Assembly (NCBI GenBank): GCA_964019655.1
Contig: CAXHTR010000008.1
Coordinates: forward strand, 744,001-808,000
Direction: 5' to 3'
Source of the DNA: Perkinsela sp. pyNocScin1
Taxonomy: Eukaryota > Euglenozoa > Kinetoplastea > Prokinetoplastida > Perkinselidae
DNA: 64,000 nucleotides
The stretch's first letter is position 1. Each line of letters opens with the position of its first letter. This document shows, piece after piece, positions 26,855 through 36,341 of this stretch. Under the pieces are notes generated by a model. It was not told where the DNA came from, ran no database searches, and was given only the letters and a program-made list of their open reading frames with translations. Both the position numbers and the translations under genes were made by a program.

Positions 26855-28465
26855 TTACGGCTCTGTTTTACTGATTGAAGTCGAAACTTCACGATGTGAA
26901 AATGACCAGAAGAAGAGCTTTTCAAAGAATCTGCCCAGATGGTATGCGCAGGATATCATAGCTTTCTGCATGAAAGACCGGCTATTGAAAGTGTCTTCGG
27001 TTATCTGCTTGCTGTCTTTCAGATCAGTCAAGAACTGCTTCTCCATCTCAGTGGCGAGCGCGTAGTCGACGCTGGACAGCGTTACTTCGAGTAGCTTGTT
27101 GGACAACGCATCGAGGTTGTAAGAGCCTATCGAGCTCCAAACGCCATCGATAACGAGCGTCTTCGCATGCATAATGCGATGGACTTCGCCATTTTCTCCA
27201 ATGTTTTTACCCTCGAACTCGTAGAGCTTCACGCCACTCTTCAGCAGTTTATGCACAATGTACTGTGAGGCCCACCACATCAGAAATGGGTCAGTTGTTC
27301 GAATAGAACCCGTCAAAATTCGAACGTCGACGCCGCGTCTCGCTGCTCGGAGCACAGCCCGCAGGAGGCGGCCTGTCGGTATGAAGTAGGGCGTCGTAAT
27401 CCATACGCGGTGCATGCTGTGGCTAATCACAATATGGTACGCCTTCTGAATGGCGTAGGTGCCCCGCCAGGCGTTTGAGGTCAAGACCTGGACGAGTTTA
27501 CCCACTTGCTTCTTCTTGTCTTGCAGATCTCTGCGCCACTGTCTTCGTAATCGCTGCCGAGCTCTAATCTCATTAAATTTTCGAATTAACTGTTCACGAG
27601 GAGATCGTATGATGGTCTGAATGCGCTCTCGCTGCCTGAAGAGTCTTGCAGGTCGCCACTGCGTGTTCTTGCTGCAGTGCACGACTTCGTCGAAAGCTGC
27701 AATGAGATCTTGTAAAGCTGGCCCAGAAAGTTTGCTCATCGTATCTCGAAATTTACCGGAGCCCCCGCAGCTTTTCCCCGCATACTCGTTTCCGATATTA
27801 AGCCCACCGGTAAAGCCAACCGTATCGTCGACAATTAGGATCTTTCTATGGTTTCGAATTCCCGGTGACATTTGCCAGCGAAAGCTCATAAAGTACCGAA
27901 GCATCTTCCGAAATAATGGGTGAAAGCAGATGACCTGCGCGTTCTTCTCATCACGAAGCGGTTGTACCAGCTCATCCCGGCCACTGATATTGCCACCGTC
28001 ATCGTACAGGAACTGCACGAAAACGCCGCGCTGGGCCGCTCGAACGAGGCGACTGATTGTCTCATTGCCAACATGGTCATCTTTACAAATGTACGTCGCC
28101 CACTTGATTGTTTGCTTCGCATTGTCGATCGCATCCCACATTTTCTTAAAGGCGATCCCCGTGTCATCATAGACTTCGATTTCATTTGATGAATACATTG
28201 GGGCTAGGCTATGGAGGCGAGATGCCAAGTACGCCCAGCGAGCTGGGGTTCCAGTCTCGGGCATGTGGCCCGGTGTCTTCCATTTCACTCGAAACGCATC
28301 GATGCGAGCGAGAACATTACTCGGAATCTTGAGCTTATCAATCCCGACTTGCACACGCTCCTGTAAGGCTTTTGTACGCAGTTTATATTGGGAGCCAACA
28401 AGCTCACGAAGTTTGCTTGAGGGATGTCGCCGAGCGTAAAGGGACGCGGTCGCTGCTATGGGCAT
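26855..28465 (-). CDS. PLD-type (bacterial-style) cardiolipin synthase
   Basis: There are 536 residues from the ATG at 28465. It is a phospholipase D superfamily enzyme with two HxKx4D motifs: HRKILIVD (about residue 207) followed by GFTGGLNIGNEY, and HAKTLVID (about 433) followed by SSIGSYNLD. The order, spacing and the GGxNIGxEY block fit bacterial cardiolipin synthases, which join two phosphatidylglycerols, or use PG plus another lipid. A basic N-terminus (MPIAATASLYARRH) could lead to mitochondria. Some protist lineages, including trypanosomes, are known to use a PLD-type synthase instead of the CDP-alcohol transferase type of animals and fungi. Most of the middle is Arg-rich. A non-cardiolipin PLD function cannot be excluded. 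Confidence 0.8.
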   Translation of the reverse strand: MPIAATASLYARRHPSSKLRELVGSQYKLRTKALQERVQVGIDKLKIPSNVLARIDAFRVKWKTPGHMPETGTPARWAYLASRLHSLAPMYSSNEIEVYDDTGIAFKKMWDAIDNAKQTIKWATYICKDDHVGNETISRLVRAAQRGVFVQFLYDDGGNISGRDELVQPLRDEKNAQVICFHPLFRKMLRYFMSFRWQMSPGIRNHRKILIVDDTVGFTGGLNIGNEYAGKSCGGSGKFRDTMSKLSGPALQDLIAAFDEVVHCSKNTQWRPARLFRQRERIQTIIRSPREQLIRKFNEIRARQRLRRQWRRDLQDKKKQVGKLVQVLTSNAWRGTYAIQKAYHIVISHSMHRVWITTPYFIPTGRLLRAVLRAARRGVDVRILTGSIRTTDPFLMWWASQYIVHKLLKSGVKLYEFEGKNIGENGEVHRIMHAKTLVIDGVWSSIGSYNLDALSNKLLEVTLSSVDYALATEMEKQFLTDLKDSKQITEDTFNSRSFMQKAMISCAYHLGRFFEKLFFWSFSHREVSTSISKTEP

Positions 28466-28501
28466 TACTCGGGTATCTATGCATGCGTGAATGCAATTCA
28501 A

Positions 28502-28726
28502 TGAACATTAGTCAGTCTTTACGAGAGAAGAGAATTAGGGTAAGTGGTGTTCGCTTCAGTAGGAGCCCCATAAGAGAGAGATAACATATAAATTTTTGGA
28601 CTGGTTTCTAATGTGGAGCTTCTTAGGCAAGTGTTTACTAGCTCACTAATTAAATTCTTTCCTAATGAATTTCTCATAGTATAATTTTAGAGATTATTAC
28701 GAATCTTGAGATCTTCCTCGCTAAAA
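28502..28726. other. Intergenic gap between two minus-strand genes
   Basis: AT-rich 260-bp gap between the PLD-type synthase start and the end of the next upstream gene. Only short chance frames are present. I found no tRNA-like or repeat structure. Confidence 0.4.
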
Positions 28727-30052
28727 CTATTCTATTCCGTGTACAACAGCCCTTTTCGCTCTGTTGTACTGTTTAAAAGTTTCTTTGTCCCATTGCAAGA
28801 TCCGAACTTTGTCTTTCACCTGCTTCCAAAAGCAACTTTGTCCGGAGAATTCTGTAGACCTCGTCTGAACAGGGCTTTTCACCAACGCTTGTATGGAATT
28901 CGGGTAGACTGACTTGTCGAGCTGCTCTTTAATTCCATCCACGTCAGCAGAAGTTATGTTTCCAGAGAAATGTGAAACCAATGGCACTGGGGAGCACGAC
29001 CCTACATTAGCGTAGTCGATTGGATTGTAATGCTCCACGAACCTGTGGCGGAAGTGCAGTGCTTGCTTGGTGTCAAGAATGACAAACTTCGATTTCTCTA
29101 GCCCCAATGCTCTCAGCAAATAGCGCTCTCTCCACATCGCTATGCCTGTGATACCCGCGCTTCCACCGATGGTGCCAATAATACGAAGCGGGTAGAGCAA
29201 GAGGTCCCGAAGGGCATAAAAGTCGAACCAGCGCAGATGGTCGATCACTATGAAGTACAGGTTTGGATTTTCGTCTTGCCACTTCAGAAGCGATTGCACA
29301 TCGTATGCTTCACGGAGCATGAGGGACATTGCCGAGTATCGTGGTGTGGTTACAACGCGCTGTAGGCGCTCGTCAGGTAGGCTGATATCGAGTAAGGGAT
29401 CATCACTGTTTGTCGCAGTACCGTACTGCTTTATGGCAAGATTGATATGCTTTGAGCTGAAAAATTTGGAAATCACTGCAGCATGTTTTCCCTTGTCAAC
29501 AGCAAGCTTATCAAGCGAGAGAAATACGAAGCTGGCCTTCCCAGACGCAATAGTTGCTTTATCAGCCTCAGAAGCTTCGAACACTGGCTGTAATCCATCC
29601 CACGTACCATGTGACGAGCACTCGTACGGAGCGAATGTCGTGTCGTAGCCTATGAAACCACCCGGTGCTATGCCACTCGCCACGCAGCGAGCACAGCGGT
29701 CTATGAATGTGCTTTCGAACGCAAAGGAGTCTGGTAGGAGCTCTACGGGGAGCGCGATGGACTGCCCTGTGCGAAACGCGAGCAGGTCAGATACACGCCA
29801 TCGCCGCATCTCGGTAGCGGAAAATGGTGCATTTTTCATTGGCGTAGTGAGATTTTTGTCCAACTTGATGATCTGCGCAGCATACGACCGCAGCTGACTT
29901 ATGACTGAAGCAGGCAGAATGAACGGGTCAATATCGAATCCGCTCTCCCGGGTAAACCTCCACTGGATTTTGTCCGGCTGCTTGCTGAGATACTCATGGC
30001 ACTTTTCGAAAATGTGGCGACGGAAGTTCATTTTGTGCGTTGAGAAGGACAT
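28727..30052 (-). CDS. Unknown protein, 441 residues
   Basis: The first ATG is at 30052. The N-terminus (MSFSTHKMNFRRHIFEKCHEYL) is basic and mildly amphipathic, so import into mitochondria is possible but not convincing. The body looks globular: FDIDPFILPASVISQLRSYA at about 40-60, a Gly-rich SGIAPGGFIGYDTTFAPYE at about 145-165, a hydrophobic LYFIVIDHLRWFDFYALRDLLLYPLRIIGTIGG stretch described here only by position (about 285-320), and a polar C-terminus. The frame is intact and G/C-ending codons are moderately favoured. I recognise no family. The run VFLSLDKLAVDKGKHAA is followed by alternating strands and helices, but no catalytic motif can be named. Confidence 0.65.
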   Translation of the reverse strand: MSFSTHKMNFRRHIFEKCHEYLSKQPDKIQWRFTRESGFDIDPFILPASVISQLRSYAAQIIKLDKNLTTPMKNAPFSATEMRRWRVSDLLAFRTGQSIALPVELLPDSFAFESTFIDRCARCVASGIAPGGFIGYDTTFAPYECSSHGTWDGLQPVFEASEADKATIASGKASFVFLSLDKLAVDKGKHAAVISKFFSSKHINLAIKQYGTATNSDDPLLDISLPDERLQRVVTTPRYSAMSLMLREAYDVQSLLKWQDENPNLYFIVIDHLRWFDFYALRDLLLYPLRIIGTIGGSAGITGIAMWRERYLLRALGLEKSKFVILDTKQALHFRHRFVEHYNPIDYANVGSCSPVPLVSHFSGNITSADVDGIKEQLDKSVYPNSIQALVKSPVQTRSTEFSGQSCFWKQVKDKVRILQWDKETFKQYNRAKRAVVHGIE

Positions 30053-30137
30053 AAAGAATAATAATACTGATATGTGAGTGCTCTGAAATCGCTTTATAAG
30101 CAAACTAAAGAGCACGACGCTTTAAATCTACAGACGG

Positions 30138-31034
30138 TTAATTTCTCTTTCCCACTGCCTTAGAAGCCTTTCTACCTGGATGCTTCTTCACAGGTCGCTT
30201 GCCACCAAGCTTTTTGCTGCTTTGATTTTTTCCACGAACTGGGCTCTTTTTTACTTTCAACGCTTTCTTCTTCAGCTGCTTTTTTGTGCCCTTGCGTCGC
30301 GATATCTGCTTGCTCGCGGGCTTTGGCACTGCTGCGGCAACTTGACGGAGGGCTTCCTCGACGTCACTGCCGATGTTTGCAAACACCTCCTGCACGAGAT
30401 TCTCAAAGCTTTGGAATGGGCATGGGCCTGATGTGCCCTCGATATTTTTAGAGCCAATCGACTCTTCTGCCACTCGCGCATTCGATACTGTACTGTTCGT
30501 TGGCTTGGCCACCTGCAGGACCGACTGCAGCCTCGTGCTTGACTTTGGAAGAACTTTGCCAGTTTTTTCATAGAGATTCACATAGTCCTCAAAGTGCTTT
30601 TGATTTCGGCGAGCAAGGGCAACGTAGTCGCGGCGCTTCTCTGCGCCCATGCCCCTCCAGCACGCCTCTATCTCGGCAAGCGGGACAATGGTTTGCGATG
30701 GGAACTGGGAGTAGTAATCGATCATGAAGTACACACTAGCAAAGCGGTCAGCGTCGGCTTGGAAAGCTGCGTGGATCACGCCGTTGTCGTCGGCTTGGCG
30801 GTTTTTATTTATTTGCGCCATGACATCGCGCAACGTGGCGAGAACGCGGTAATCTGGATGCCCCTCGAGAGCAGCATTACGTTGCCGCATCAGGGACCCG
30901 TCTTGCAGGGCGAAGTACAGCTTTTCGAGAAAGAAACGCTCATCGCGGTAAACCGCATACGGCGAAAGGGGAAGGTTTCGCATGTGGTGGAAGAAGAGGT
31001 ATCTTCTCGTGATCTCTGTGAACTGGCGCTGCAT
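30138..31034 (-). CDS. HMG-box-like protein with Lys-rich tail
   Basis: A 298-residue protein. An HMG-like segment sits near residues 110-155: YYSQFPSQ at the start, then EIEACWRGMGAEKRRDYV and ARRNQKHFEDYVNLYEKTG, which fits the helix 2 / helix 3 pattern of an HMG box (Trp, Lys/Arg-Arg-x-Tyr, then a charged helix with Tyr). An earlier segment SPYAVYRDERFF near residue 25 could be part of a second, weaker box. The last 55 residues are almost wholly Lys, Arg, Ser, Pro and Gly, as in chromatin proteins. A nuclear or nucleolar DNA-binding role is inferred. The gene lies between Rad2/XPG and the unknown 28727-30052 gene, in the same direction. Confidence 0.65.
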   Translation of the reverse strand: MQRQFTEITRRYLFFHHMRNLPLSPYAVYRDERFFLEKLYFALQDGSLMRQRNAALEGHPDYRVLATLRDVMAQINKNRQADDNGVIHAAFQADADRFASVYFMIDYYSQFPSQTIVPLAEIEACWRGMGAEKRRDYVALARRNQKHFEDYVNLYEKTGKVLPKSSTRLQSVLQVAKPTNSTVSNARVAEESIGSKNIEGTSGPCPFQSFENLVQEVFANIGSDVEEALRQVAAAVPKPASKQISRRKGTKKQLKKKALKVKKSPVRGKNQSSKKLGGKRPVKKHPGRKASKAVGKRN

Positions 31035-31110
31035 CGATGATTTAAAAGGGTGGACACTAAGGGAAGAACAGCAAGTAAACTATGGGCTACTATGCTAAAG
31101 AAGAGTAGTA

Positions 31111-33807
31111 TTAGCAATCTTTCGAAGTTCGAGAGTTGAGCAAAACATGATTGATCCATGTCCATAAACTCTCCAAAGAGACCCCTTCGCTCTTATGTGT
31201 ACGGATACTTTTCAGTACCTGCATATGCTTTCGAACAGTCTGCGGATAGTTTGCCCCACATGTAAGCGTATAATTTTCGATTCTTCCTGAACTGACCCTA
31301 TCAAGTGCTCTTCCCGGTGTCTTGTCAATATGATTAAAGCGCTTCTGCAGAATCGCGAGGTTCTCTGCCATCCCTGCATACCGATTGCCACAGCTTTCGT
31401 GTAGATATTTGCTCAGCTTTGGCCACTTTGGAGCTGACCACGAAAAGCTCGTCATCGTTCGATGAATGTTCGGCGTGCAGAAGGCGTTCAGAATGAAACG
31501 AAACCCGGCGGATGCCGACTCTGGCGACTCAATGCCGGCAAAGCTTTCTGATAGAATTCGGTTCATTGGGATATCAAAGCTAAAGCACTGGACAGCCACG
31601 AGGCGCTGGAGAAGCTGGAGTGCGCTATCGCGAAGGATCTTGATTGGGTTGTCTTCTTTTAAATCTGGATAGAGGCCCTGAAGGGCACTCTCTCCCTTTT
31701 TGCGTAATGCCTGAAGTTTCTTGGAATACTCTTCGCAAAGCTCCTCGTCGCCTGCCATCGCATTGAGAACACTTACAAGTCCATGCATCGACTCGAAAAC
31801 ACTTTCTTCGACTGTAGTCACTTCTTCTTCAGCCTTCTGACGGTATGTGGCTATGATCGGTAATGCCTTGACAATTCCAATCCCTCTCACGCCGTTCATG
31901 TAGTCACAGCCGAGCAGAAAGGCAAACGAGATGAAGTCTGCTCGGTCCAAGCCGGTAGTCCGCTGAATTTTGTCAGTGTCAAAGTACTGTGGGAGCGCTT
32001 TCTTTTTATGAAAGAAGTGCCGAATCACATGCTTTGCACCAAATAGAAAAACATCACTGTCGTCTGATATGATGGCATCGACCATGCCCTGTGCGTCCAG
32101 ATACGCGCACTGTGCTTCGGCTTCCCCCGGACTTTGCAGCACCGGAATGCCAAAAAGCTTGCAGAGCGTCATCAAGTCGCTAATAGCGCGATGTGCATCG
32201 CTTTGCAGTCCAGCTCTCGGGGCTTCTCGCCTCGATGCTCCTGAGTCAGCTGAGAAAACATTGTGGGAAAGATGTGTCCAATCAATGTTATCAGAAGTTT
32301 CTACTACCATATCTTTCTGCGGGGCATCAGCTTGTGTCGATTCGAGTCCAGTGGGGACAACAGCCAGCTCTGGACCATCCTTTACTTGCTTTGGAATCTC
32401 TGGAGAAGTGCTACTAGTATTTTCATTCGTTTTTAGAGTTGGATTATCAGTGATGGGCACTTCGATCCAAGCATCATCATCATGATCTGACTCTAATTTT
32501 ACAGCATCCGGTTTCTCCTGCTTAGCATCAGCAGGTTTTACCTCATTGATGGGCGACATTTCTTCCTTCACGTAATCTATTTCTCTATAATCGTCCCTTT
32601 TACAGTGATCAAGGTCTTGTATCACATCAATGGGAGAGAAATTATCTTTTTGAGTATTTGCTGTGTCAGGGCTACTGTCTTCGCTTTCGATTTCATTTGG
32701 AGGTAAGTCACTTTTGATAGCTTGAAGGTCATTCGCAGTTTCATCTTCCTGAATGCCTAGATCTTGCTCATCCTTTTCATCAGGGTCTGAAAAGGAACTT
32801 TCGTTCAAAGCACTGCTAGAAGACGCGACATCGAAGGCAGCATCTACACTTTTCTGTACATCAGACAAAGCATCAGCTTCTTGCTGATCTTCTTCCTGCT
32901 GCTCCCACACGGGAACCTCTTTTTGCCCTTGGCTTGCCGCATCACCCCGAACAGGGCCTATGTAATAAAAGCGGTTCTTCTTGCCTTTAATCCGACCCAG
33001 CATATTTTTCTTAAGCTTTGACAAAGGGATATCATCGGACTCGTCTCTAAAAAATGTCGATGTGTCGATCTCATTGGGCGCATTCTCCATGCGAAAGATA
33101 TCCTCGCTCCGCTCAGCAAACGACCGCTTCTCCTGCTCAAAGTTGACTGCTTCCATGAAGCGATGGAGTGACTTTGCAGAAAACTTGGATGGCTCGGTCT
33201 GCATCGGTGCTTCCCCCTTGCAGCGCACAATATCGGATGGGCCAATAGAAGTTGTGAGAAAATTAGACATGTTGAAAGACAAATCGTCAGAAACTGCTTC
33301 ATTCCGGCGCATCTCACTTGACAAGGGCTGTTTATGCTGATTCTTCGGGAAGAGTTTCAGCGCGTCAGCCATTTTTATCGGAGGGGAAGCAGGCAAATCA
33401 GCATTGCCACTGTCTTTCCCAATAAAATCTAAAAACGTTTTTGTCTTCTTCTTCCTCCCTGCAACGAGGGACTTTTTGAACAATTTTTGCGCGACATTGG
33501 AGAATTTCTCTTCGGGCTCCTCGGCGCGCTTTCGCATGACTTTACGCTTGAGCAGCGGCGCTGGGCCGTCAAAAACAAAAACAGGCGCAATGCCATAGTG
33601 TAAAAGCTTGAGAATGTTCTTCGTGAAATGCTCGACGTGGAGGGACCGCGCGGCACCCTCATCGCTTTTCGGTGCGTACTTGTTGATGGCCGCGAAGCGA
33701 TGCGCCCACATGCTGGCGTCTACGGCGACTTTCATGCCCCGCAGGTCCTCCAAATTCAGGTCTTCGCTGGCCGGCTCGAGAAGCTTCCAAAGATCCTTAA
33801 CCCCCAT
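31111..33807 (-). CDS. RAD2: XPG/Rad2-family DNA repair endonuclease
   Basis: An 898-residue protein with the Rad2/XPG layout. The N domain begins MGVKDLWKLLEP with AVDASMWAHRF. It is followed by an acidic spacer of about 430 residues, typical of the nucleotide-excision-repair nuclease and absent from FEN1 and EXO1. The I domain begins near 550: GIPVLQSPGEAEAQCAYL, then AIISDDSDVFLFGA, then LLGCDYMNGVRGIGIVKAL (helix-hairpin-helix). The acidic metal ligands in the EAEA and DDSD blocks are intact. It would cut 3' of the lesion bubble in nucleotide excision repair together with TFIIH. The tail after about 790 is short and basic but has no clear PIP box that I can identify. Confidence 0.92.
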   Translation of the reverse strand: MGVKDLWKLLEPASEDLNLEDLRGMKVAVDASMWAHRFAAINKYAPKSDEGAARSLHVEHFTKNILKLLHYGIAPVFVFDGPAPLLKRKVMRKRAEEPEEKFSNVAQKLFKKSLVAGRKKKTKTFLDFIGKDSGNADLPASPPIKMADALKLFPKNQHKQPLSSEMRRNEAVSDDLSFNMSNFLTTSIGPSDIVRCKGEAPMQTEPSKFSAKSLHRFMEAVNFEQEKRSFAERSEDIFRMENAPNEIDTSTFFRDESDDIPLSKLKKNMLGRIKGKKNRFYYIGPVRGDAASQGQKEVPVWEQQEEDQQEADALSDVQKSVDAAFDVASSSSALNESSFSDPDEKDEQDLGIQEDETANDLQAIKSDLPPNEIESEDSSPDTANTQKDNFSPIDVIQDLDHCKRDDYREIDYVKEEMSPINEVKPADAKQEKPDAVKLESDHDDDAWIEVPITDNPTLKTNENTSSTSPEIPKQVKDGPELAVVPTGLESTQADAPQKDMVVETSDNIDWTHLSHNVFSADSGASRREAPRAGLQSDAHRAISDLMTLCKLFGIPVLQSPGEAEAQCAYLDAQGMVDAIISDDSDVFLFGAKHVIRHFFHKKKALPQYFDTDKIQRTTGLDRADFISFAFLLGCDYMNGVRGIGIVKALPIIATYRQKAEEEVTTVEESVFESMHGLVSVLNAMAGDEELCEEYSKKLQALRKKGESALQGLYPDLKEDNPIKILRDSALQLLQRLVAVQCFSFDIPMNRILSESFAGIESPESASAGFRFILNAFCTPNIHRTMTSFSWSAPKWPKLSKYLHESCGNRYAGMAENLAILQKRFNHIDKTPGRALDRVSSGRIENYTLTCGANYPQTVRKHMQVLKSIRTHKSEGVSLESLWTWINHVLLNSRTSKDC

Positions 33808-33925
33808 CTGATTCGGCGATGTGTGCGCGCATCAGCTTAGTCATGCCACGACTAAAACTAGGAAAAGATTGGAAGAAAACACTCATGTGTGTGATGATCC
33901 GAGAAAAACGAAGATTCACTCGCAA

Positions 33926-34681
33926 TTACTCACTTTCATCCTCTGTGGACGCTTCGTATTCACTGCTGCCTGATTCAATATCGGAAAAGGAAAAGTACGT
34001 GCCAATCGAGCGATTTCCTTTCGCGGCTGTACCACCACTTCCTGCTTCAACGTCCGTAATATTGAGATCGCTCTGCATTTTTGCGCACGCACTCTCTATC
34101 CGCTGCTCCTGCTTTGCTTTACGCTCGTCGGCGACCTGCTTCGCCTCCAAAAGCATGCGCTGCTGCGACTCATAGACCTCTTTCTCTGTGCCACAGCTCG
34201 CGTACGCCTGGAAGGCCATGTCGTTGATTGTGAAAAAGGTTCGCCCCCAGTTGAATGACGCCAGGAGGTGCTCTGCGCGCTCGTTGTGGCCTGTGATCGT
34301 GAGCGCGGCGGCAATGGCCTCGACGCAACTCAGGTTGCACGGCTGGCCATAGTGGCATGGGTTCGCGGCGATGAGGTGCGGCAGCAGGCGGGCGTTCTCG
34401 ATGCGCAGGGCCTTCCACGGGACCTCATCGAGGCGGTTCCAGCTGCAGTCGACGACGCATATGCCGTTCTTTGCGATGAGATCGTAGTCGTTCTTCGAAA
34501 CGAGTGTCTTGCCGCGTGGGGAGAGCACGAGGCCGTGAAATCTGCGGCGCACTGGCAGAATTGTTATTTTGCCGTGGCGGGCGAGCTTCCGCCCGGTGCA
34601 GCGCGACGGGTTGCAATGGCCCATGTCCCACATGCAAACGGGGAACTCGCGTTCCCCATCAGTGTGTGTTCTTCTTCCCAT
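33926..34681 (-). CDS. TSR3: 18S rRNA aminocarboxypropyltransferase Tsr3
   Basis: A 251-residue protein matching Tsr3, which transfers the 3-amino-3-carboxypropyl group from S-adenosylmethionine to N1-methylpseudouridine in the 18S rRNA decoding region, the last step of that hypermodification. Diagnostic blocks are VCMWDMGHCNPSRCTGRKLA at the start, LSPRGKTLVSKNDYDLI, VVDCSWNRLDEVPW, RLLPHLIAANPCHYGQPCNLSCVEAIAAAL and FNWGRTFF. All family blocks are present in order. The tail after residue 190 is acidic and disordered, as in the yeast protein. It is cytoplasmic or late pre-40S. The neighbouring genes are not functionally related. Confidence 0.95.
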   Translation of the reverse strand: MGRRTHTDGEREFPVCMWDMGHCNPSRCTGRKLARHGKITILPVRRRFHGLVLSPRGKTLVSKNDYDLIAKNGICVVDCSWNRLDEVPWKALRIENARLLPHLIAANPCHYGQPCNLSCVEAIAAALTITGHNERAEHLLASFNWGRTFFTINDMAFQAYASCGTEKEVYESQQRMLLEAKQVADERKAKQEQRIESACAKMQSDLNITDVEAGSGGTAAKGNRSIGTYFSFSDIESGSSEYEASTEDESE

Positions 34682-34781
34682 TTTCTGCGATTAGAGTGAC
34701 ATTAAAGTATTCTACTGAGGTATATTTGACGTACTTTCCATTAAAAACGAGCAACCGAGTGAAATAGACAACACCTGCAAT

Positions 34782-35759
34782 TTATTCCTTTCGCGCGATG
34801 AGATCAGCAATGCGCTGCTCTTCTTGAAACAACTGTTCCGCTTCGTACTGGACCATTTTCTCGTACAAGGGGTCGACGCTCCCTGTTTCGACGTGCCCGA
34901 TGAGGACTTTCGGGCTGGTGTCTTTAAGGGTTCGCTTTCCTGTGATTGCTTCGTCGACATAGACGTTCTTCGAGCGTGGCGGGTCCTCCTTCTTTTCAAC
35001 TTCTTTCTGCGCCTTGCGGATCAACCAAAAGTCAAAGAAGCGCTTTTCCGTCCTCTCGATGAGTCTATCAGTCCGCTTCTGCATATGTCTGTTTTGTATG
35101 ACATTCATCTGGTAAAACATGTAGACCAGCGCTATAGACCCACCGAAGAAATGGAGCGCGAACAGATACGCGATATGGCTAAATTTCTCGTTCCAAACAT
35201 TGTTCACGCTTGTATTGAGTATTTTTCGTTCGTTCGCCATGAATTTGACGAAGTGGTCCTTTGTTTCACGCCGGAAAAGGTCTGTTGATATGTAGTCCAC
35301 AAGCTTTTCTGCTGCGATGCTGGCCTGGACATGGCCCTCACGCGAGAGCAGTGGGTTCCTATCGATGTAAAGCTGGTACCACCGGTGGACCTCGTCCTGC
35401 GTCATAGCCGCGACATCTTCGCGCTTAATTTCGAGAATTTTGCACGCATGGTTCACATCCATCCACTTCTTGTAATCCGCAGCGTTGAGCTGGTCGCCAA
35501 AATCGTCGGGGTGAAAGTGGTTCCGACTCGAGACTCGCTGGAATTCTTCTGTGCCCATGACTGGGTCAGGTTTCCCACATTTGCTAGGGGCCCAGACCAG
35601 GGTCTGTGGCTTGAGCTTTTGCCATTTTCTTCGGAGCTGTTCCTCCTCACATCGAGCCATCCATGCTGTACGGTCGGCTGTATTCGCCTCAGCAAAGTAG
35701 GCGACCCGGAAACGAAAGAGCATTGGGCTCAACATCTTGCACTGGCAAGCAAATTTCAT
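34782..35759 (-). CDS. Pam16-like (degenerate J) membrane protein
   Basis: A 325-residue protein. Near residues 104-155 it has a J-like helical unit without HPD: HACKILEIKREDV, MTQDEVHRWYQLYIDRNP, and SIAAEKLVDYI. The ACKIL start, the D-x-N turn and the following Ala-Glu-Lys helix are as in Pam16/Magmas, the J-like partner of Pam18 in the TIM23 import motor. A single hydrophobic segment (about 200-222, YLFALHFFGGSIALVYMFY) is flanked by charged regions, and the C-terminus is a charged coiled stretch. Pam16 is normally about 120-150 residues with the hydrophobic part first, so this is either a distant relative or another J-derived membrane protein. Mitochondrial inner-membrane placement is inferred. 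Confidence 0.5.
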   Translation of the reverse strand: MKFACQCKMLSPMLFRFRVAYFAEANTADRTAWMARCEEEQLRRKWQKLKPQTLVWAPSKCGKPDPVMGTEEFQRVSSRNHFHPDDFGDQLNAADYKKWMDVNHACKILEIKREDVAAMTQDEVHRWYQLYIDRNPLLSREGHVQASIAAEKLVDYISTDLFRRETKDHFVKFMANERKILNTSVNNVWNEKFSHIAYLFALHFFGGSIALVYMFYQMNVIQNRHMQKRTDRLIERTEKRFFDFWLIRKAQKEVEKKEDPPRSKNVYVDEAITGKRTLKDTSPKVLIGHVETGSVDPLYEKMVQYEAEQLFQEEQRIADLIARKE

Positions 35760-36341
35760 TTCGTTGAAGTAGAAAAAAGCGTAATTGAAGAAATATAAAA
35801 GTATCAGTCTCTTTAAGGCCTCAATTATGTGGGTTGCGGTGTGTCATCGTGTTCGGACGCCCGTTGGAAAATTTTTCTCATCGTGTTCGGACACTTTCTT
35901 CTTGAAATCCCTATTGAACGGATCGTTGGCAAATTTTTCGCATCGTGTTCGGACACCCAAAGTTTCGATTTCTCTTTTCAGCAATTTATTTTCAGCAATG
36001 AAGGAGCGATATGCAATGCATGAGCGACGAGGCATCGAGCACATGTGATGGTTGGCTCTCAGGCGCGAAGGACACCTGAAGCACAACACATGTGAGATAG
36101 ATAGAACCCCTCTTTATGCTTGAAATGCCCCCTTATCCCCCCTTACAAAAAAATTTATTTTCCATAGCAAAAATGACGGATTTTTCAAAAAAATGAGGCG
36201 AAAATCGAAAAATTTGCAGATTTGCAAATTTTTTCATTAGAGATTCATTAAGAAAAAATTTATTGAAAAAAAGGGTGTCCGAAAGTGATGAGAAACCGCA
36301 GGTCATGCCACTGGACCAAACCGACAGACAAGAAAGATGCT
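35760..36341. repeat. AT-rich gap with direct and inverted repeats
   Basis: No convincing gene. A 32-bp unit occurs at 35863-35894 and 35925-35956 with two mismatches. Its 14-bp core CATCGTGTTCGGAC also occurs at 35845-35858. An imperfect inverted copy of the core's longer form (17 of 20 bases) lies at 36273-36292 (GGGTGTCCGAAAGTGATGAG). Between them are C runs (about 36125-36145) and long A and T tracts. The arrangement, short repeats facing each other across about 400 bp, could be a decayed non-autonomous element or a regulatory block upstream of the Pam16-like gene. Confidence 0.6.
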
